A stretch of DNA of 64,000 nt from DAISJM01 sp036821485 (lineage in GTDB: Bacteria > Verrucomicrobiota > Kiritimatiellia > CAIQIC01 > JAGNIJ01), in contig DAISJM010000010.1 of the NCBI GenBank assembly GCA_036821485.1, positions 1-64,000 of the forward strand, given 5' to 3'. The notes beneath the pieces were generated by a model that saw nothing but the letters and a program-made list of their open reading frames with translations, had not been told where the DNA came from and did not search any database. Within the stretch, counting starts at the first letter, position 1, and each line of letters opens with the position of its first letter. The position numbers and the translations under genes were made by a program. Positions 15,340 through 23,878 of this stretch are shown piece by piece.

Positions 15340-16852
15340 GGTGGTCACTCCGAAGAAGATCCTGAATCAGATCGGTTAGAGAATGGGCGTAGATCGCCAG
15401 CTTGTCTTGGTCGCTGCTTGCAATGCGGATGTGATGACCATTGAGGAGCAGTCTGGGAAAAAGTAAGTACCCAAGCACCTCGAATGCATCGGCGCACGAC
15501 AGCGGAACTCCTATAGTGAGGTCAACTTCTTGCCTCATGTCTGGCCGGAATGGCCAGTAGACTTCGTAGCCGCAGGGCACCGGGACAATGGGCTGGATGG
15601 CGACGCTCATGTAATTACAGAGCACCAGAAAATCACCGAAGTCCTGAACGTCAGATGACAGGCTTCGCAGCTGATCGCCGATCTGCTTTCTTCTGAGGTC
15701 TATGGCCTCCTGATGCAGAGCCTGATAGGCACCATCCAGAGAACGGAAGCGTTGTCTGTATGTAAAAGGGGAGACCATGTCCGATTGCGCAGAGACTACC
15801 CGGCTGTTGATGGCTCCATACCGCTCGAAGATCACCCGTAACCTCTGCAACATGTCCTCGGCAGAGTACCGCCTTCGACGTGCATTCTCTTCGGCTTCCA
15901 GAATCTCCTGAGCATGTCGGAACAACTCGACTTCAACGACCGGGTCAAACGCATCCTCGGTTCGTATCCACTCGTCTTTGGGGTTCCTCCGGGTGGGGGA
16001 TTTGAGGCGTTGCGTCGTCTTGTTGTAGACGAGCGTCCCCGCGTACGCTTCGTTCCTGAGAATTGAGGAGACCTGACTGCCCGACCATTGGCTTTTTCCG
16101 GGCGAGAGAATGCCTGCCTGATTCAGAGCGGCAGCTATCTCGTCCGGCGTTCTGCGATCTACGGCGTAGGCCGTGAAGATGCGCCTGACAACGTCCACTT
16201 CCTCCGGTGCGCCAGGTGTCAGGGTGACCCGCTGGTTCTGAATGCTCTTTCTCTGCCCTCGATTGAGCACCTGGACTGGCCTTTTCTGCTCATCCAGCAG
16301 CAGTCTCTGGAACCCATAGGGAGGTGGACCGCCTGCCCTGAAGCCCTGTTGGATGACCTTGACGCACCCCTTGAAGACCTTTGTGCTCAGTTCTCTGCTG
16401 TAGCTGGCGGCGCGATACCTCTCAATGCTGAGGTGCAAACCGTGAAGCAGGTCGTCATCTTTTGGAAACCCGATGGAAGTGAAAACAACCTGTTTGCCGT
16501 AGAGCCTGCACAAGCCCGTGTAGTAGGCAGACAAATCCGTATCCTGAAAGCGTCCCCAGCGACTGACATCAAGGACAAGGACGTAGGTGAAGTCTTCTGC
16601 GCCACCCTCAACATAGTCGTGGATCATCTGGTTGAAGCCATCTCGGCCCTCCGCCGAGAGGCCCGATTTGCCGCGATCCTCGAACTCTTTCAGGATCTCG
16701 ATGTGGTGGTCGGCTGCGAACTTGCGGACTTGGTCTTGCTGGATTTCTACGCTGTTCTCCTGCCGATCCTGGGCTGAATGCCGGTAGTACGCGACCGCAC
16801 GTCTTTCGTGAGTGGGCTTCCGACCGAACCAAGCTGGCGGTTCTTGTGCCAT
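15332..16852 (-). CDS. Large serine recombinase
   Basis: A 506-residue protein. The resolvase domain begins VAYYRHSAQDRQENSVEIQQ with the catalytic serine S26 in RHSAQDR. Further landmarks are EDRGKSGLS and LDVSRWGRF. A recombinase domain follows (GPPPYGFQRLL, RRIFTAYAVDRRTPDEIAAA, SGSQVSSILRNEAYAGTLVY) and then a helical and beta-rich C-terminus; the usual Cys4 zinc ribbon of phage large serine integrases is not evident. Such enzymes cut and rejoin DNA through a 5'-phosphoserine link at short att sites. It heads an operon with two ParB-like proteins, which may act as its accessory DNA-binding factors. Confidence 0.9.
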   Translation of the reverse strand: MAQEPPAWFGRKPTHERRAVAYYRHSAQDRQENSVEIQQDQVRKFAADHHIEILKEFEDRGKSGLSAEGRDGFNQMIHDYVEGGAEDFTYVLVLDVSRWGRFQDTDLSAYYTGLCRLYGKQVVFTSIGFPKDDDLLHGLHLSIERYRAASYSRELSTKVFKGCVKVIQQGFRAGGPPPYGFQRLLLDEQKRPVQVLNRGQRKSIQNQRVTLTPGAPEEVDVVRRIFTAYAVDRRTPDEIAAALNQAGILSPGKSQWSGSQVSSILRNEAYAGTLVYNKTTQRLKSPTRRNPKDEWIRTEDAFDPVVEVELFRHAQEILEAEENARRRRYSAEDMLQRLRVIFERYGAINSRVVSAQSDMVSPFTYRQRFRSLDGAYQALHQEAIDLRRKQIGDQLRSLSSDVQDFGDFLVLCNYMSVAIQPIVPVPCGYEVYWPFRPDMRQEVDLTIGVPLSCADAFEVLGYLLFPRLLLNGHHIRIASSDQDKLAIYAHSLTDLIQDLLRSDHHE

Positions 16853-17223
16853 TGTTTCTGCAGTCCTCTGATCATCACTGGGCCCGACGTGTGTTCCGGG
16901 GCCAAGTGTAAAAGTGAAGAAACGCGCCGTGCTTGAAGAGATGACTGGCGAGATGGGCGAGAAGCGATGCTAGGAAGCCTAGCCGAGGCAGCCGACGAGG
17001 CACTGCAAAGGAATCAGTTGAAACACAGGGCGACGGATTGTGGGCGGGGATCTGGCGAAAGGGCAAGGTGTCTTGGTGGGAGTTCGCTGTGGTGCAGGCG
17101 ACGCCGACAGAATGGATCTCCGCGCTGAACTGGTCCCATCATCTGGTCGTCGGGACAAATGTTTGGTGTCCATGATGTCGGGTTGCAAGGGGCTGGGTGA
17201 TATGCTAGTTCCGCAAACAAGGT
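16853..17223. other. Non-coding divergent region, island
   Basis: 371 bp between the divergent serine recombinase and the PD-(D/E)XK gene, with no convincing gene. It should hold promoters for both. An extended -10 TGATATGCT (near 17200) precedes the plus-strand gene, without a clear -35. A 6-bp inverted repeat, GCTAGG/CCTAGC around AAG (16969-16983), is the only tidy structure; a recombinase attachment site here is possible but unproven. Confidence 0.4.
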
Positions 17224-18045
17224 ATGAGTTCCACCAAGAGCCACATTGTGAAACAGTCCGAACTGCAACGGTTCTTCTCCGACATTGATTCCCAAATGCG
17301 ACTGAAGGAGACGCGTCTGGGGTTCAGATTACGTGGCCGGACGACGGGCCAGAAGGAACTGGAACAATTCTTTGCTGCTGTAACGTCTCGCGTGAGAGCG
17401 GAAGAGAAGAAACAGCGTCGTATCGACAAGCGACTGGCGACGGGATTCAACGTCTTTGACCTGATCGAGCCGGACGAGAACAAACTGTCGGATATTCTGG
17501 CGACTTTGCTCGATCCAAATGGTGACCACGGGCAAGGCGGTCTATTTCTACAGTTGCTTCTTGAGAGGCTGGGGTTAGACACAGATCCAAGACTCACGAG
17601 ACATGCCACGGTTCAGCGCGAAGCTCCCACCTATGGAATCCTGAAACACCGCCGCCGCATGGACGTGCTTGTAGAGGCGGGTGCGATGCTCGCAATTGAG
17701 AACAAGGTGGATTCATCGGAGCAAGCCGATCAGGTGAAGGATTACCTTGAACACTTGAGCAGGTGCGCACAAGGCCACCATAAGAGGAGCATCCTGATTT
17801 ACCTGACCCCCCATGGACGATCGCCAGACTCTCTTAGTCGTGAGGAATTCGACGAGGCAGAGTCAGTCGGCAGGTTGCGATGCTGGAGCTATCAGGTAGA
17901 ACTCCGCGAGTGGCTGGAAGCCTGCCGAGAAGGATGCGCGGCGCAGAAGATCCAGGGCTTCCTCACGGATTTCATCACCTACATCGAGTCCAAGCTTAAA
18001 CGAGAGCCCGAAATTGCCGATCAGGGAGATGCCAATGAAGACTGA
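17224..18045 (+). CDS. PD-(D/E)XK nuclease-like protein (PDDEXK_4 type)
   Basis: A 273-residue protein. The block GFNVFDLIEPDENKLSDILA, followed by LLDPNGDHGQGGLFLQLLL, is typical of the PDDEXK_4 family. The catalytic pattern is D147 (RRMDVLVEA) and E159-N-K161 (LAIENKVDSSEQADQ), complete for metal-dependent cleavage. An N-terminal helical extension (residues 1-70) precedes it. Related proteins are common in phage-defence islands and are presumed nucleases. Its last codons overlap the next gene by 11 bp, so it forms a coupled pair with a partner of unknown role. Confidence 0.83.
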   Translation: MSSTKSHIVKQSELQRFFSDIDSQMRLKETRLGFRLRGRTTGQKELEQFFAAVTSRVRAEEKKQRRIDKRLATGFNVFDLIEPDENKLSDILATLLDPNGDHGQGGLFLQLLLERLGLDTDPRLTRHATVQREAPTYGILKHRRRMDVLVEAGAMLAIENKVDSSEQADQVKDYLEHLSRCAQGHHKRSILIYLTPHGRSPDSLSREEFDEAESVGRLRCWSYQVELREWLEACREGCAAQKIQGFLTDFITYIESKLKREPEIADQGDANED

Positions 18046-18589
18046 CCCCATTCAGCACTACATCCTGAAGAACGAATATAACCTTAACATCGCCAGCACC
18101 GTTGCTGATGCGTGGATTGAGGCGAGAGGGAAACTGGTTGCCGGGTTCCTCGACCGACTTGATTCCCGGTTGAAGAAGAAACTCAAGGGATGGCGGTCTG
18201 AGTTATATGGAGGTAGTTTCTTCGTGGATGCATATCCTGGCTTCTATGTCTCGAAGCCAACTTGGAAACATCATTCGATCGGATTCCAGTGTGGAGAACA
18301 CGGCGACAGGATGACCATTGGTATAGCACGGGACACTGCCGACAGCCGGAAACTACCGCGCTACGCGCCGCTGTTGACTGCGGTGCAAAGCATCCTCCCC
18401 GCTGCCAGATCTCAGGCGTGGTGGGAGGCGCGGGCAGCCATGCGTTCTCCCGCACCCGACTGGCGCAAGCCGGACGTGCTTTGGCGCATGCACACGGACA
18501 ACGAGTTCGTTAAGGATGTAGCGGAGCAACTCCTGGAAATCGCGAGAGTCGGCGAGCCGATTCTTGATCGGTTGTATCGCAGGAAATAG
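18035..18589 (+). CDS. Partner protein of the PD-(D/E)XK gene, unknown
   Basis: A 184-residue protein from the ATG at 18035, overlapping the stop of the nuclease-like gene by 11 bp; an ATG at 18014 is less likely. It is soluble, Trp-rich and alpha/beta (GWRSELYGGSFFVDAYPGFY, WKHHSIGFQCGEHGDRMTIG), with a charged helical end. Proteins of this style often follow PDDEXK_4 genes, and the strict coupling suggests a specificity, inhibitor or immunity partner. I do not recognise a fold. Confidence 0.6.
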   Translation: MKTDPIQHYILKNEYNLNIASTVADAWIEARGKLVAGFLDRLDSRLKKKLKGWRSELYGGSFFVDAYPGFYVSKPTWKHHSIGFQCGEHGDRMTIGIARDTADSRKLPRYAPLLTAVQSILPAARSQAWWEARAAMRSPAPDWRKPDVLWRMHTDNEFVKDVAEQLLEIARVGEPILDRLYRRK

Positions 18590-18641
18590 GCGTAGGTGTC
18601 ACTCCGCAAACCGTCCGGCTTCAAGGGGCGAAGTCAGGGGA

Positions 18642-19628
18642 TCAGGGGATCAACCGAACCACTTCCTGGCGATCGACAATAGCCCCTGACGAGATCAGTT
18701 TCCCCGTGACCTCATCTAGCTTGTCCCAACACGAACTTTTCGTATTCGGAGTGCCCACCGCCAAGACAGCCCTGACTTTCTGGAATCCTTTAGTAGGCAG
18801 GATCTCCAACGCAGACTCTGGAAGTAACCGAAGCTGAATCTTCTGTCTCGCCAGCCGCAGAATGTCGGAGGACACATCCTTCATGACCAGTTCAAATGCA
18901 TCACGATATGCCCCTACCTGCAACGGTCCCCAGTAAACGCCCTTTGCACTGCCTCCGTATTTCAGTTCCACGGCGATAAGGTTGCCGTTGCGGTCCAGAG
19001 CCAAAATGTCGAGTTCATCACCCAGCCCTTTCCCGATTCTTCCCCACTTCTCTACGTCGCTTCTCTGCAAGTCATTCTGGATCTTCTCGTACTTACCCAG
19101 AACCTGCTCATAGAACTCTTTCTTCTCCGCTTTTCCATCGAATCCAATGACGCACTCCCGGTCAACAACTAGCCAGGGGGAACTTGGAGTCCATTCTAGC
19201 CCATGTTCAATGCAGAGCCTGTTCTGCCACCAACCCTCTTTGTGATTCGCGTAGTAGCGAGCGTTCGCTGATGAAGCTGCGGCTTTCAGATACTCCTTAA
19301 ACGACCGCCTAGCCTGATCGCCCCGGGGCGTCGTTAGTGTCTGCTTGAAGGCATCATATTGCCGTTTGGAGCCCTCGTGCTCCGTGTAGGTGGGGGCTGC
19401 ACTTGCTTTGGCTCGAATGCCGCTCCCCGTCTTCTTCAGATCAAGACGAAGCAGTCTCGTTGTCCCGTGATAGTACATGAGCGAGTTGTCCTCACGGAGC
19501 TGGATGTCGATGGAGTACCGATCGCCGCCAAGTTCATTGATGTCAGAAATGAGCCAGTGGAAGTCCTGCCCAGGCATCAGCAATGCCGCTATTTCCTCAT
19601 CTAAAGCTCTCTTGTATCTGGCGCTCAA
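18642..19628 (-). CDS. PD-(D/E)XK nuclease-like protein downstream of MBL gene
   Basis: A 328-residue protein. The catalytic core is in the C-terminal half: GLGDELDILALD with D207, LIAVELKYGG with E221-L-K223, and PLQVGAYRDAF with Q237, a full D...ExK...Q set. The N-terminal ~130 residues form a separate beta-rich domain of unknown type. The start is a TTG at 19628, one base after the TGA stop of the MBL-fold gene, with GGGAGGT of that gene's end as its ribosome site, so translation is coupled. It probably works together with the MBL protein on the same nucleic acid. Confidence 0.8.
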   Translation of the reverse strand: MSARYKRALDEEIAALLMPGQDFHWLISDINELGGDRYSIDIQLREDNSLMYYHGTTRLLRLDLKKTGSGIRAKASAAPTYTEHEGSKRQYDAFKQTLTTPRGDQARRSFKEYLKAAASSANARYYANHKEGWWQNRLCIEHGLEWTPSSPWLVVDRECVIGFDGKAEKKEFYEQVLGKYEKIQNDLQRSDVEKWGRIGKGLGDELDILALDRNGNLIAVELKYGGSAKGVYWGPLQVGAYRDAFELVMKDVSSDILRLARQKIQLRLLPESALEILPTKGFQKVRAVLAVGTPNTKSSCWDKLDEVTGKLISSGAIVDRQEVVRLIP

Positions 19629-19629
19629 G

Positions 19630-20880
19630 TCAGCTTACCTCCCACCATTCACCGTCATTATGTGCTTCTACATTGGGGAAGAGCTCTGGGTAACGCTCGG
19701 GCATGAAACTATGAATCGGGATCACTTTCCGGGGAGCCAAAGCCGACACGAGCACCTTGAGATCCGCCACAGAAGCATGCCCGGAGGTGTGGATGCTCTG
19801 TTTCACGATGCTGTGCTTCGCCATCCATTCCTTGAGAGTGTCGTATGAGCCCTGTTCCCAGTAGCCCTCCCATTGTGAATATATGTAGGCAGCCCCTTCC
19901 AGACAGTGACCTCGTTCCAAGTCGAACCGATGGAGGGGGCGAAACAGCAAGGTGGATTGCCTTGGTGCTTCCTGAAGATGCTCGATGAATATGCGGTTCG
20001 ATGCATGCCGTTTGAGCAGATCGAACCAAGCATTGTTCTTAATCTGAACTCGCTGGGCTTGCGGAATGAATAGGGCAACCTCCGGCCAGTCGGATTGGGG
20101 AATATTCTCATTGCCGGATGCCTCAAGAATAGCGGCGGTATAAAGGTCAATAACCAGCTTCCTGCCCGTCCGTTTGGAGGCTCGAAAGATGGATACAATA
20201 CGGTCAATGTTCTGCCCCGAAGTGTGAACCATCGCCAACCCTGCCGTAGCTGAGAAAATCTGCACCAATTGATTTTCGATGTCGGCTTCCGTTGGGAATG
20301 CTTGGTCATCGCTGAGCCGTCCGAGCGACGAGCCCTCCAATAACAACGCGTCCACGTGCTTGGGTGGACTCATTACCAGGCGATTGAATACCGATGCCTT
20401 GCGGCCATGCGCTCTGAAATCACCGCTGTAGAAAATACGTTTCCTGCCACTCTCAACCAGAAGGGCATAGGCGTCATAGGCGGAGTGATCGACAAGAAAG
20501 GGCGTTATTCGAAAAGAGCCGATGTCGAAAGTGCGTTCTGATTCGTAATCCCATCCCGACGCGATGGCAGGGCGGTTGTCGGGCAAGAAAGGTGCGGCGG
20601 CGGCTAGTATCCTGCGGGCGGCGGTTCCCATGCCCACGGGGATGTTGGGTGAGACGTGAGCCAGCAATCCAAAGTGGTCAAGATGAGGATGGGAGATCAA
20701 AATGCCTAACAGGGAAGGATCGCTGCCATCCAATCCGGCGACCCTGGGCAGATACTTGCTGTCGTTCTCTTCCGCATCCAGTGGCAGCCCAATATCAATC
20801 AGTAAGCGCTGGCCACCACTTTCAACTTCAACGCAGCTTCCGCCTATTTGTTTGCTCCCACGATGAATGCATACCCGCAT
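19630..20880 (-). CDS. Metallo-beta-lactamase/beta-CASP-fold hydrolase (RNase J/CPSF-like)
   Basis: A 416-residue protein. The metal box ISHPHLDHFG (H64, H66, D68, H69) comes after the N-terminal RVCIHRGSKQIGGSCVEVES. Later metal ligands are DHSAYDAYALL and FYSGDFRAHG. A beta-CASP-type inserted domain holds VHTSGQNIDRI. The C-terminal HTSGHASVADL and PIHSFMPERYPELF match the B and C motifs of RNase J and CPSF73-like nucleases. It is shorter than RNase J (~550 residues) and lacks its C-terminal domain. The active site looks complete for RNA or DNA phosphodiester hydrolysis. It is coupled to a PD-(D/E)XK protein gene, an arrangement that fits a two-nuclease defence or processing module. Confidence 0.85.
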   Translation of the reverse strand: MRVCIHRGSKQIGGSCVEVESGGQRLLIDIGLPLDAEENDSKYLPRVAGLDGSDPSLLGILISHPHLDHFGLLAHVSPNIPVGMGTAARRILAAAAPFLPDNRPAIASGWDYESERTFDIGSFRITPFLVDHSAYDAYALLVESGRKRIFYSGDFRAHGRKASVFNRLVMSPPKHVDALLLEGSSLGRLSDDQAFPTEADIENQLVQIFSATAGLAMVHTSGQNIDRIVSIFRASKRTGRKLVIDLYTAAILEASGNENIPQSDWPEVALFIPQAQRVQIKNNAWFDLLKRHASNRIFIEHLQEAPRQSTLLFRPLHRFDLERGHCLEGAAYIYSQWEGYWEQGSYDTLKEWMAKHSIVKQSIHTSGHASVADLKVLVSALAPRKVIPIHSFMPERYPELFPNVEAHNDGEWWEVS

Positions 20881-20904
20881 AAGGTGGTTCCATTTCTGAC
20901 CCTG

Positions 20905-21549
20905 TCAAGTTACGCCCCGCTCATGAGCCTGAATCACCAAGCAGGGGGCAGATAGCAGGTTCAAATCGTCAGACCATGCAGCCCTCAGAAGCGCTGCGCC
21001 GATCAGGGAGAACACCTGCGTTTCGCTGACGACATTGGCCTTCTTCGGATTAGGCAGGGCTGAGTGGAAGGTCTGAACAGCAATCTCGGCATCTTCCACA
21101 TGACTGCTTCCCTTTGCCTGCCCAGTAACGAAGGCTTCCCACAGGAACAGCCCGCTTTCTGCGTTGGCGAACGACGCCCAGTCCAAGAATGCCTGCGGTG
21201 GAGCATCTATCGCCAGGCGCACTTTTTGCAGTACCCATGTCGTTTGAGTGAGCCCTGTGGCGAGAACTCCTGAACCAGCTCCGGCTGACCATGCTTTCTT
21301 TTCTCCACTCCGCGCCTTGGTCAGGCTCATTGGGTCATCAGGCAATGGAACAAAGAGCGGGCACTCAAAACCAAGGGCGACTTTCCTTCTCTTCCGAAGT
21401 TCATCCGCGATTCTGACGGTGAAATCGGTGATGTCTGTGCCTGTGGCAACATCGCCATTTCCCATCTGTCCTGCCCACCCGAAATTGCCCTTCTTAACGG
21501 AGCCTATGTCGGCGCAGAACACGGAGATATCTATTGTCTTGGACGGCAT
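20905..21549 (-). CDS. Hypothetical protein, possibly RNase H-like
   Basis: A 214-residue soluble protein beginning with a beta strand and an acidic turn (DISVFCADIGSVKKGNFGWA), then ALGFECPLFVPLPDDPMSL and WASFANAESGLFLWEAFVTG. The D-(x)-G start and the ECPLFVPLP segment are reminiscent of DUF429-type predicted RNase H-fold proteins, but the similarity is faint. It is 24 bp before the MBL gene on the same strand and may be the first gene of that operon. It is divergent from the excisionase-like gene. Confidence 0.55.
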   Translation of the reverse strand: MPSKTIDISVFCADIGSVKKGNFGWAGQMGNGDVATGTDITDFTVRIADELRKRRKVALGFECPLFVPLPDDPMSLTKARSGEKKAWSAGAGSGVLATGLTQTTWVLQKVRLAIDAPPQAFLDWASFANAESGLFLWEAFVTGQAKGSSHVEDAEIAVQTFHSALPNPKKANVVSETQVFSLIGAALLRAAWSDDLNLLSAPCLVIQAHERGVT

Positions 21550-21611
21550 GGGGCCATCCTAGCAAGCGGAGCGGAAGCTGGCGAGGGATTCGATTCACAC
21601 GGAAGATACTG

Positions 21612-21824
21612 ATGGCTATCGTCGTCGGTCTTCTGCGCCGCATGAAGGAGGAACCGCCAGTCGATTACATGACGATGAAAGAAGCCGCCAAGTACCTCAG
21701 AAGAAGCGCTGCATGGATGCTGCGACAGGCGGATATCCCGCATCGGAAGGGCAGACCCGACCTCTGCCTGCGTCGGGACTTGCATGATTGGTTCGAGAAG
21801 ACAAAACATCAATTACGTCCATGA
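21612..21824 (+). CDS. Excisionase-like HTH protein
   Basis: A 70-residue protein. YMTMKEAAKYLRRSAAWMLR, followed by DIPHRKGRPDLCLRRDLHDW, is the MerR-like HTH_17/excisionase pattern: helix-turn-helix with a wing and a closing DLHDWF helix. The ATG at 21612 is chosen for the GGAAG just upstream; 21642 is the alternative. It lies about 165 bp from the tRNA-Arg fragment. Xis proteins bend att-site DNA to favour excision, and their genes often lie at element ends, so its placement supports an island border here. Confidence 0.75.
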   Translation: MAIVVGLLRRMKEEPPVDYMTMKEAAKYLRRSAAWMLRQADIPHRKGRPDLCLRRDLHDWFEKTKHQLRP

Positions 21825-21987
21825 GCGGGCTTGGGCGAATCCTGTGTTTGGACTCTGCCCGTGCTCTTCCCCGTGACCATATGGTTATTGGGAACGCTCT
21901 GCTACGTGCAGCTATGTCGCGTTCGTTTCTTGCACAATCTCTTGGATCCTATATGATTGTGCTGGCTGCGAGCGCTGGATTTTCCGC

Positions 21988-22032
21988 TTCCTAATCCGGA
22001 GGTCGTGGGTTCAATTCCCGCCCGGGATACCA
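21988..22032 (+). repeat. Displaced 3' fragment of tRNA-Arg(CCU); attR-like island border
   Basis: The 45 bases fit tRNA positions 32-76: anticodon loop TTCCTAA (anticodon CCT), 3' anticodon arm TCCGG, variable AGGTC, T arm GTGGG-TTCAATT-CCCGC, acceptor CCGGGAT, discriminator A and encoded CCA. Upstream, positions 27-31 read TCCGC, which cannot pair with TCCGG, and no D arm or matching acceptor (ATCCCGG) exists. So the tRNA identity starts at the anticodon loop, the classical crossover point of tyrosine integrases. This is what remains of the host tRNA 3' half after an element rebuilt the gene at its other end. Confidence 0.82.
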
Positions 22033-22225
22033 ACTCTTGTTCGTGTCCTTGCAGAGAGCGGCGGTTGAACCGATCGTCCGAAGTCGAACGCCCTTCCGTC
22101 CTTCTCCATGAATATCCTTCCCCGCCGGACTTGCGGCATACGGCAAGGTTTGCCGTTTCATTGGCCTCGTCATGTTGCGCGGAGGCCGTATGCTCGGACG
22201 GGGCGGGTCGCCCCGGGAGAACCTT

Positions 22226-23740
22226 ATGCCGATCAAGCCAGGCTTCGACAGCAACAAGTACCTTGAGGAACAGAGCGCGGCGATCCTCGAACGCGTCGGG
22301 CGGTTCAAGAAGCTCTACATAGAGTTCGGCGGGAAGCTCATCTTCGATTACCACGCGGCGCGTGTGCTGCCCGGGTTCGAGCCGAATGGCAAGGTCCAGT
22401 TGCTCCAGAAGTTGAAGGATCAGGCCGAGATTATCCTCTGCATCTATGCGGGCGACATTGAACGCAAGAAGATGCGCGCCGATTTCGGCATCACGTACGA
22501 CGTCGACGCCATGAAACTGATCGACGATCTCCGCGACTGGGGGCTCAGCGTGTGTGCCGTCGTGCTGACGCGGTTCCAGGAGAACCAGCAGGGTGCGATC
22601 AGTTTTCGCAACAAGCTCGAACGTCGCGGTGTTCGCGTCTACACGCACAAGCACACGCGCGGCTACCCCTCTGATGTCGATCTCATCTGCAGCGGTGAAG
22701 GCTACGGTGCCAATCCGTACGTGGAAACGACGAAACCCCTCGTCGTCATCACAGGCCCCGGCCCCGGCAGCGGCAAGCTCGCCACGTGCCTCTGTCAGCT
22801 TTATCACGAACATCAGCGGGGCCTGCACGCCGGCTACGCGAAGTTCGAGACGTTCCCGATCTGGAATCTGCCGCTCAAACATCCGGTCAATGTCGCCTAT
22901 GAAGCCGCCACGGCTGATATCCGCGACTTCAACATCATCGACCCGTTCCACCTCGAGGCCTACGGCAAGACGGCGATCAACTACAACCGCGACGTTGATG
23001 CCTTCCCGCTGCTGCGGCGAATTCTTGGCCGGCTCATGGGCAAGGACATCTACCGCTCGCCGACAGACATGGGCGTGAACCGGGCGGGGTTTGCGATCGT
23101 GGACGACGCGGCGGTTCAGGAGGCGGCCAAGCAGGAGGTGATCCGCCGCTACTTCCGCTACTCGTGCGAATACGCCATGGGATTGGCGGATCAGGAAACG
23201 GTTGAGCGCGTGGGGCGGTTGCTTGACGAGTTGGGCGTGAAGCCGGAGGACCGATGCGTAGTCGAGCCTGCGAGACGCGCGGCCGACGAGGCAAGAGAAA
23301 CGGGCAAGGGTCGCCACGGCATTTACTGCGGCGCATCGCTGGAACTCAAGGACGGCACGATGATCACCGGCAAGAATTCTCCGCTGCTGCACGCGGCGTC
23401 GAGCCTGATCCTGAACGCCATCAAGCAACTTGCGGAAATCCCCGACAAGATTCACCTGCTGCCGCCGGCGATCACGCAGTCCATTGCCACGCTGAAGCAG
23501 GACATTCTGAACAAGAAGGATACCAACCTGGACGTAGAGGAGATGCTCATCGCGCTGAGCATCAGCGCGATGACGAACCCGGCGGCCCAGCTATCCATGG
23601 AAAAACTCAAGGACCTGCAGGGCTGTGAGTTGCATCTTACGCACATGCCTACGTCGGGCGATGAGGCGGGGCTGCGGCGGCTGGGCGTGAACCTGACCAG
23701 CGATGCGAAATTTGCGACGAAAGACCTTTTTGCTGGATAG
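22226..23740 (+). CDS. DUF1846 family protein
   Basis: A 504-residue protein from the ATG at 22226, preceded by GGGAGA. The N-terminus PGFDSNKYLEEQSAAILERV and the blocks YAGDIERKKMRADFGITYD, TGPGPGSGKLATCLCQLYHE, KFETFPIWNLPLKHPVN and INYNRDVDAFPLL are diagnostic for DUF1846. The family has a Rossmann-like nucleotide-binding part with the glycine-rich TGPGPGSGK loop; its function is not settled. Length is normal for the family (~500). It is the first chromosomal gene right of the island border and appears monocistronic. Confidence 0.93.
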   Translation: MPIKPGFDSNKYLEEQSAAILERVGRFKKLYIEFGGKLIFDYHAARVLPGFEPNGKVQLLQKLKDQAEIILCIYAGDIERKKMRADFGITYDVDAMKLIDDLRDWGLSVCAVVLTRFQENQQGAISFRNKLERRGVRVYTHKHTRGYPSDVDLICSGEGYGANPYVETTKPLVVITGPGPGSGKLATCLCQLYHEHQRGLHAGYAKFETFPIWNLPLKHPVNVAYEAATADIRDFNIIDPFHLEAYGKTAINYNRDVDAFPLLRRILGRLMGKDIYRSPTDMGVNRAGFAIVDDAAVQEAAKQEVIRRYFRYSCEYAMGLADQETVERVGRLLDELGVKPEDRCVVEPARRAADEARETGKGRHGIYCGASLELKDGTMITGKNSPLLHAASSLILNAIKQLAEIPDKIHLLPPAITQSIATLKQDILNKKDTNLDVEEMLIALSISAMTNPAAQLSMEKLKDLQGCELHLTHMPTSGDEAGLRRLGVNLTSDAKFATKDLFAG

Positions 23741-23878
23741 AGGGAAGAAGGAATGGTTGATGGTTCATGGTTTCGCGTCGCCGCGGATGGGGAGGATGCG
23801 AAAAGGGTTGAGACCCGGGGAGAAGAGGGAAGATCAAGCATGAGTAAGAACGGGGTCTGAACCCTGAACCCCTCCAAC

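Larger units (their letters stand above)
1..22032. mobile_element. Right-hand part of an integrated genomic island
   Basis: The left end lies outside the window. The right end is set by a displaced tRNA-Arg 3' fragment at 21988-22032. The stretch holds a tyrosine recombinase, a large serine recombinase, two ParB-like proteins, an excisionase-like HTH protein, XRE regulators, at least four nuclease-like proteins and many short unrecognised genes. To the right the content changes abruptly to housekeeping genes. An island inserted in a tRNA gene is the simplest reading. It could also be several nested elements, since two unrelated recombinases are present. No intact integrase with an N-terminal arm-binding or core-binding domain is seen beside the right end, so the driving integrase may lie beyond the left edge. 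Confidence 0.62.

Noticed and set aside
21956..22032. Complete tRNA-Arg gene
   Set aside because: No acceptor 5' strand or D arm upstream, and the 5' anticodon arm does not pair. Only a 3' fragment is supported.
21902..23455. 517-residue minus-strand frame over DUF1846
   Set aside because: Antisense of a well-conserved gene and crosses the tRNA fragment; low-complexity composition.
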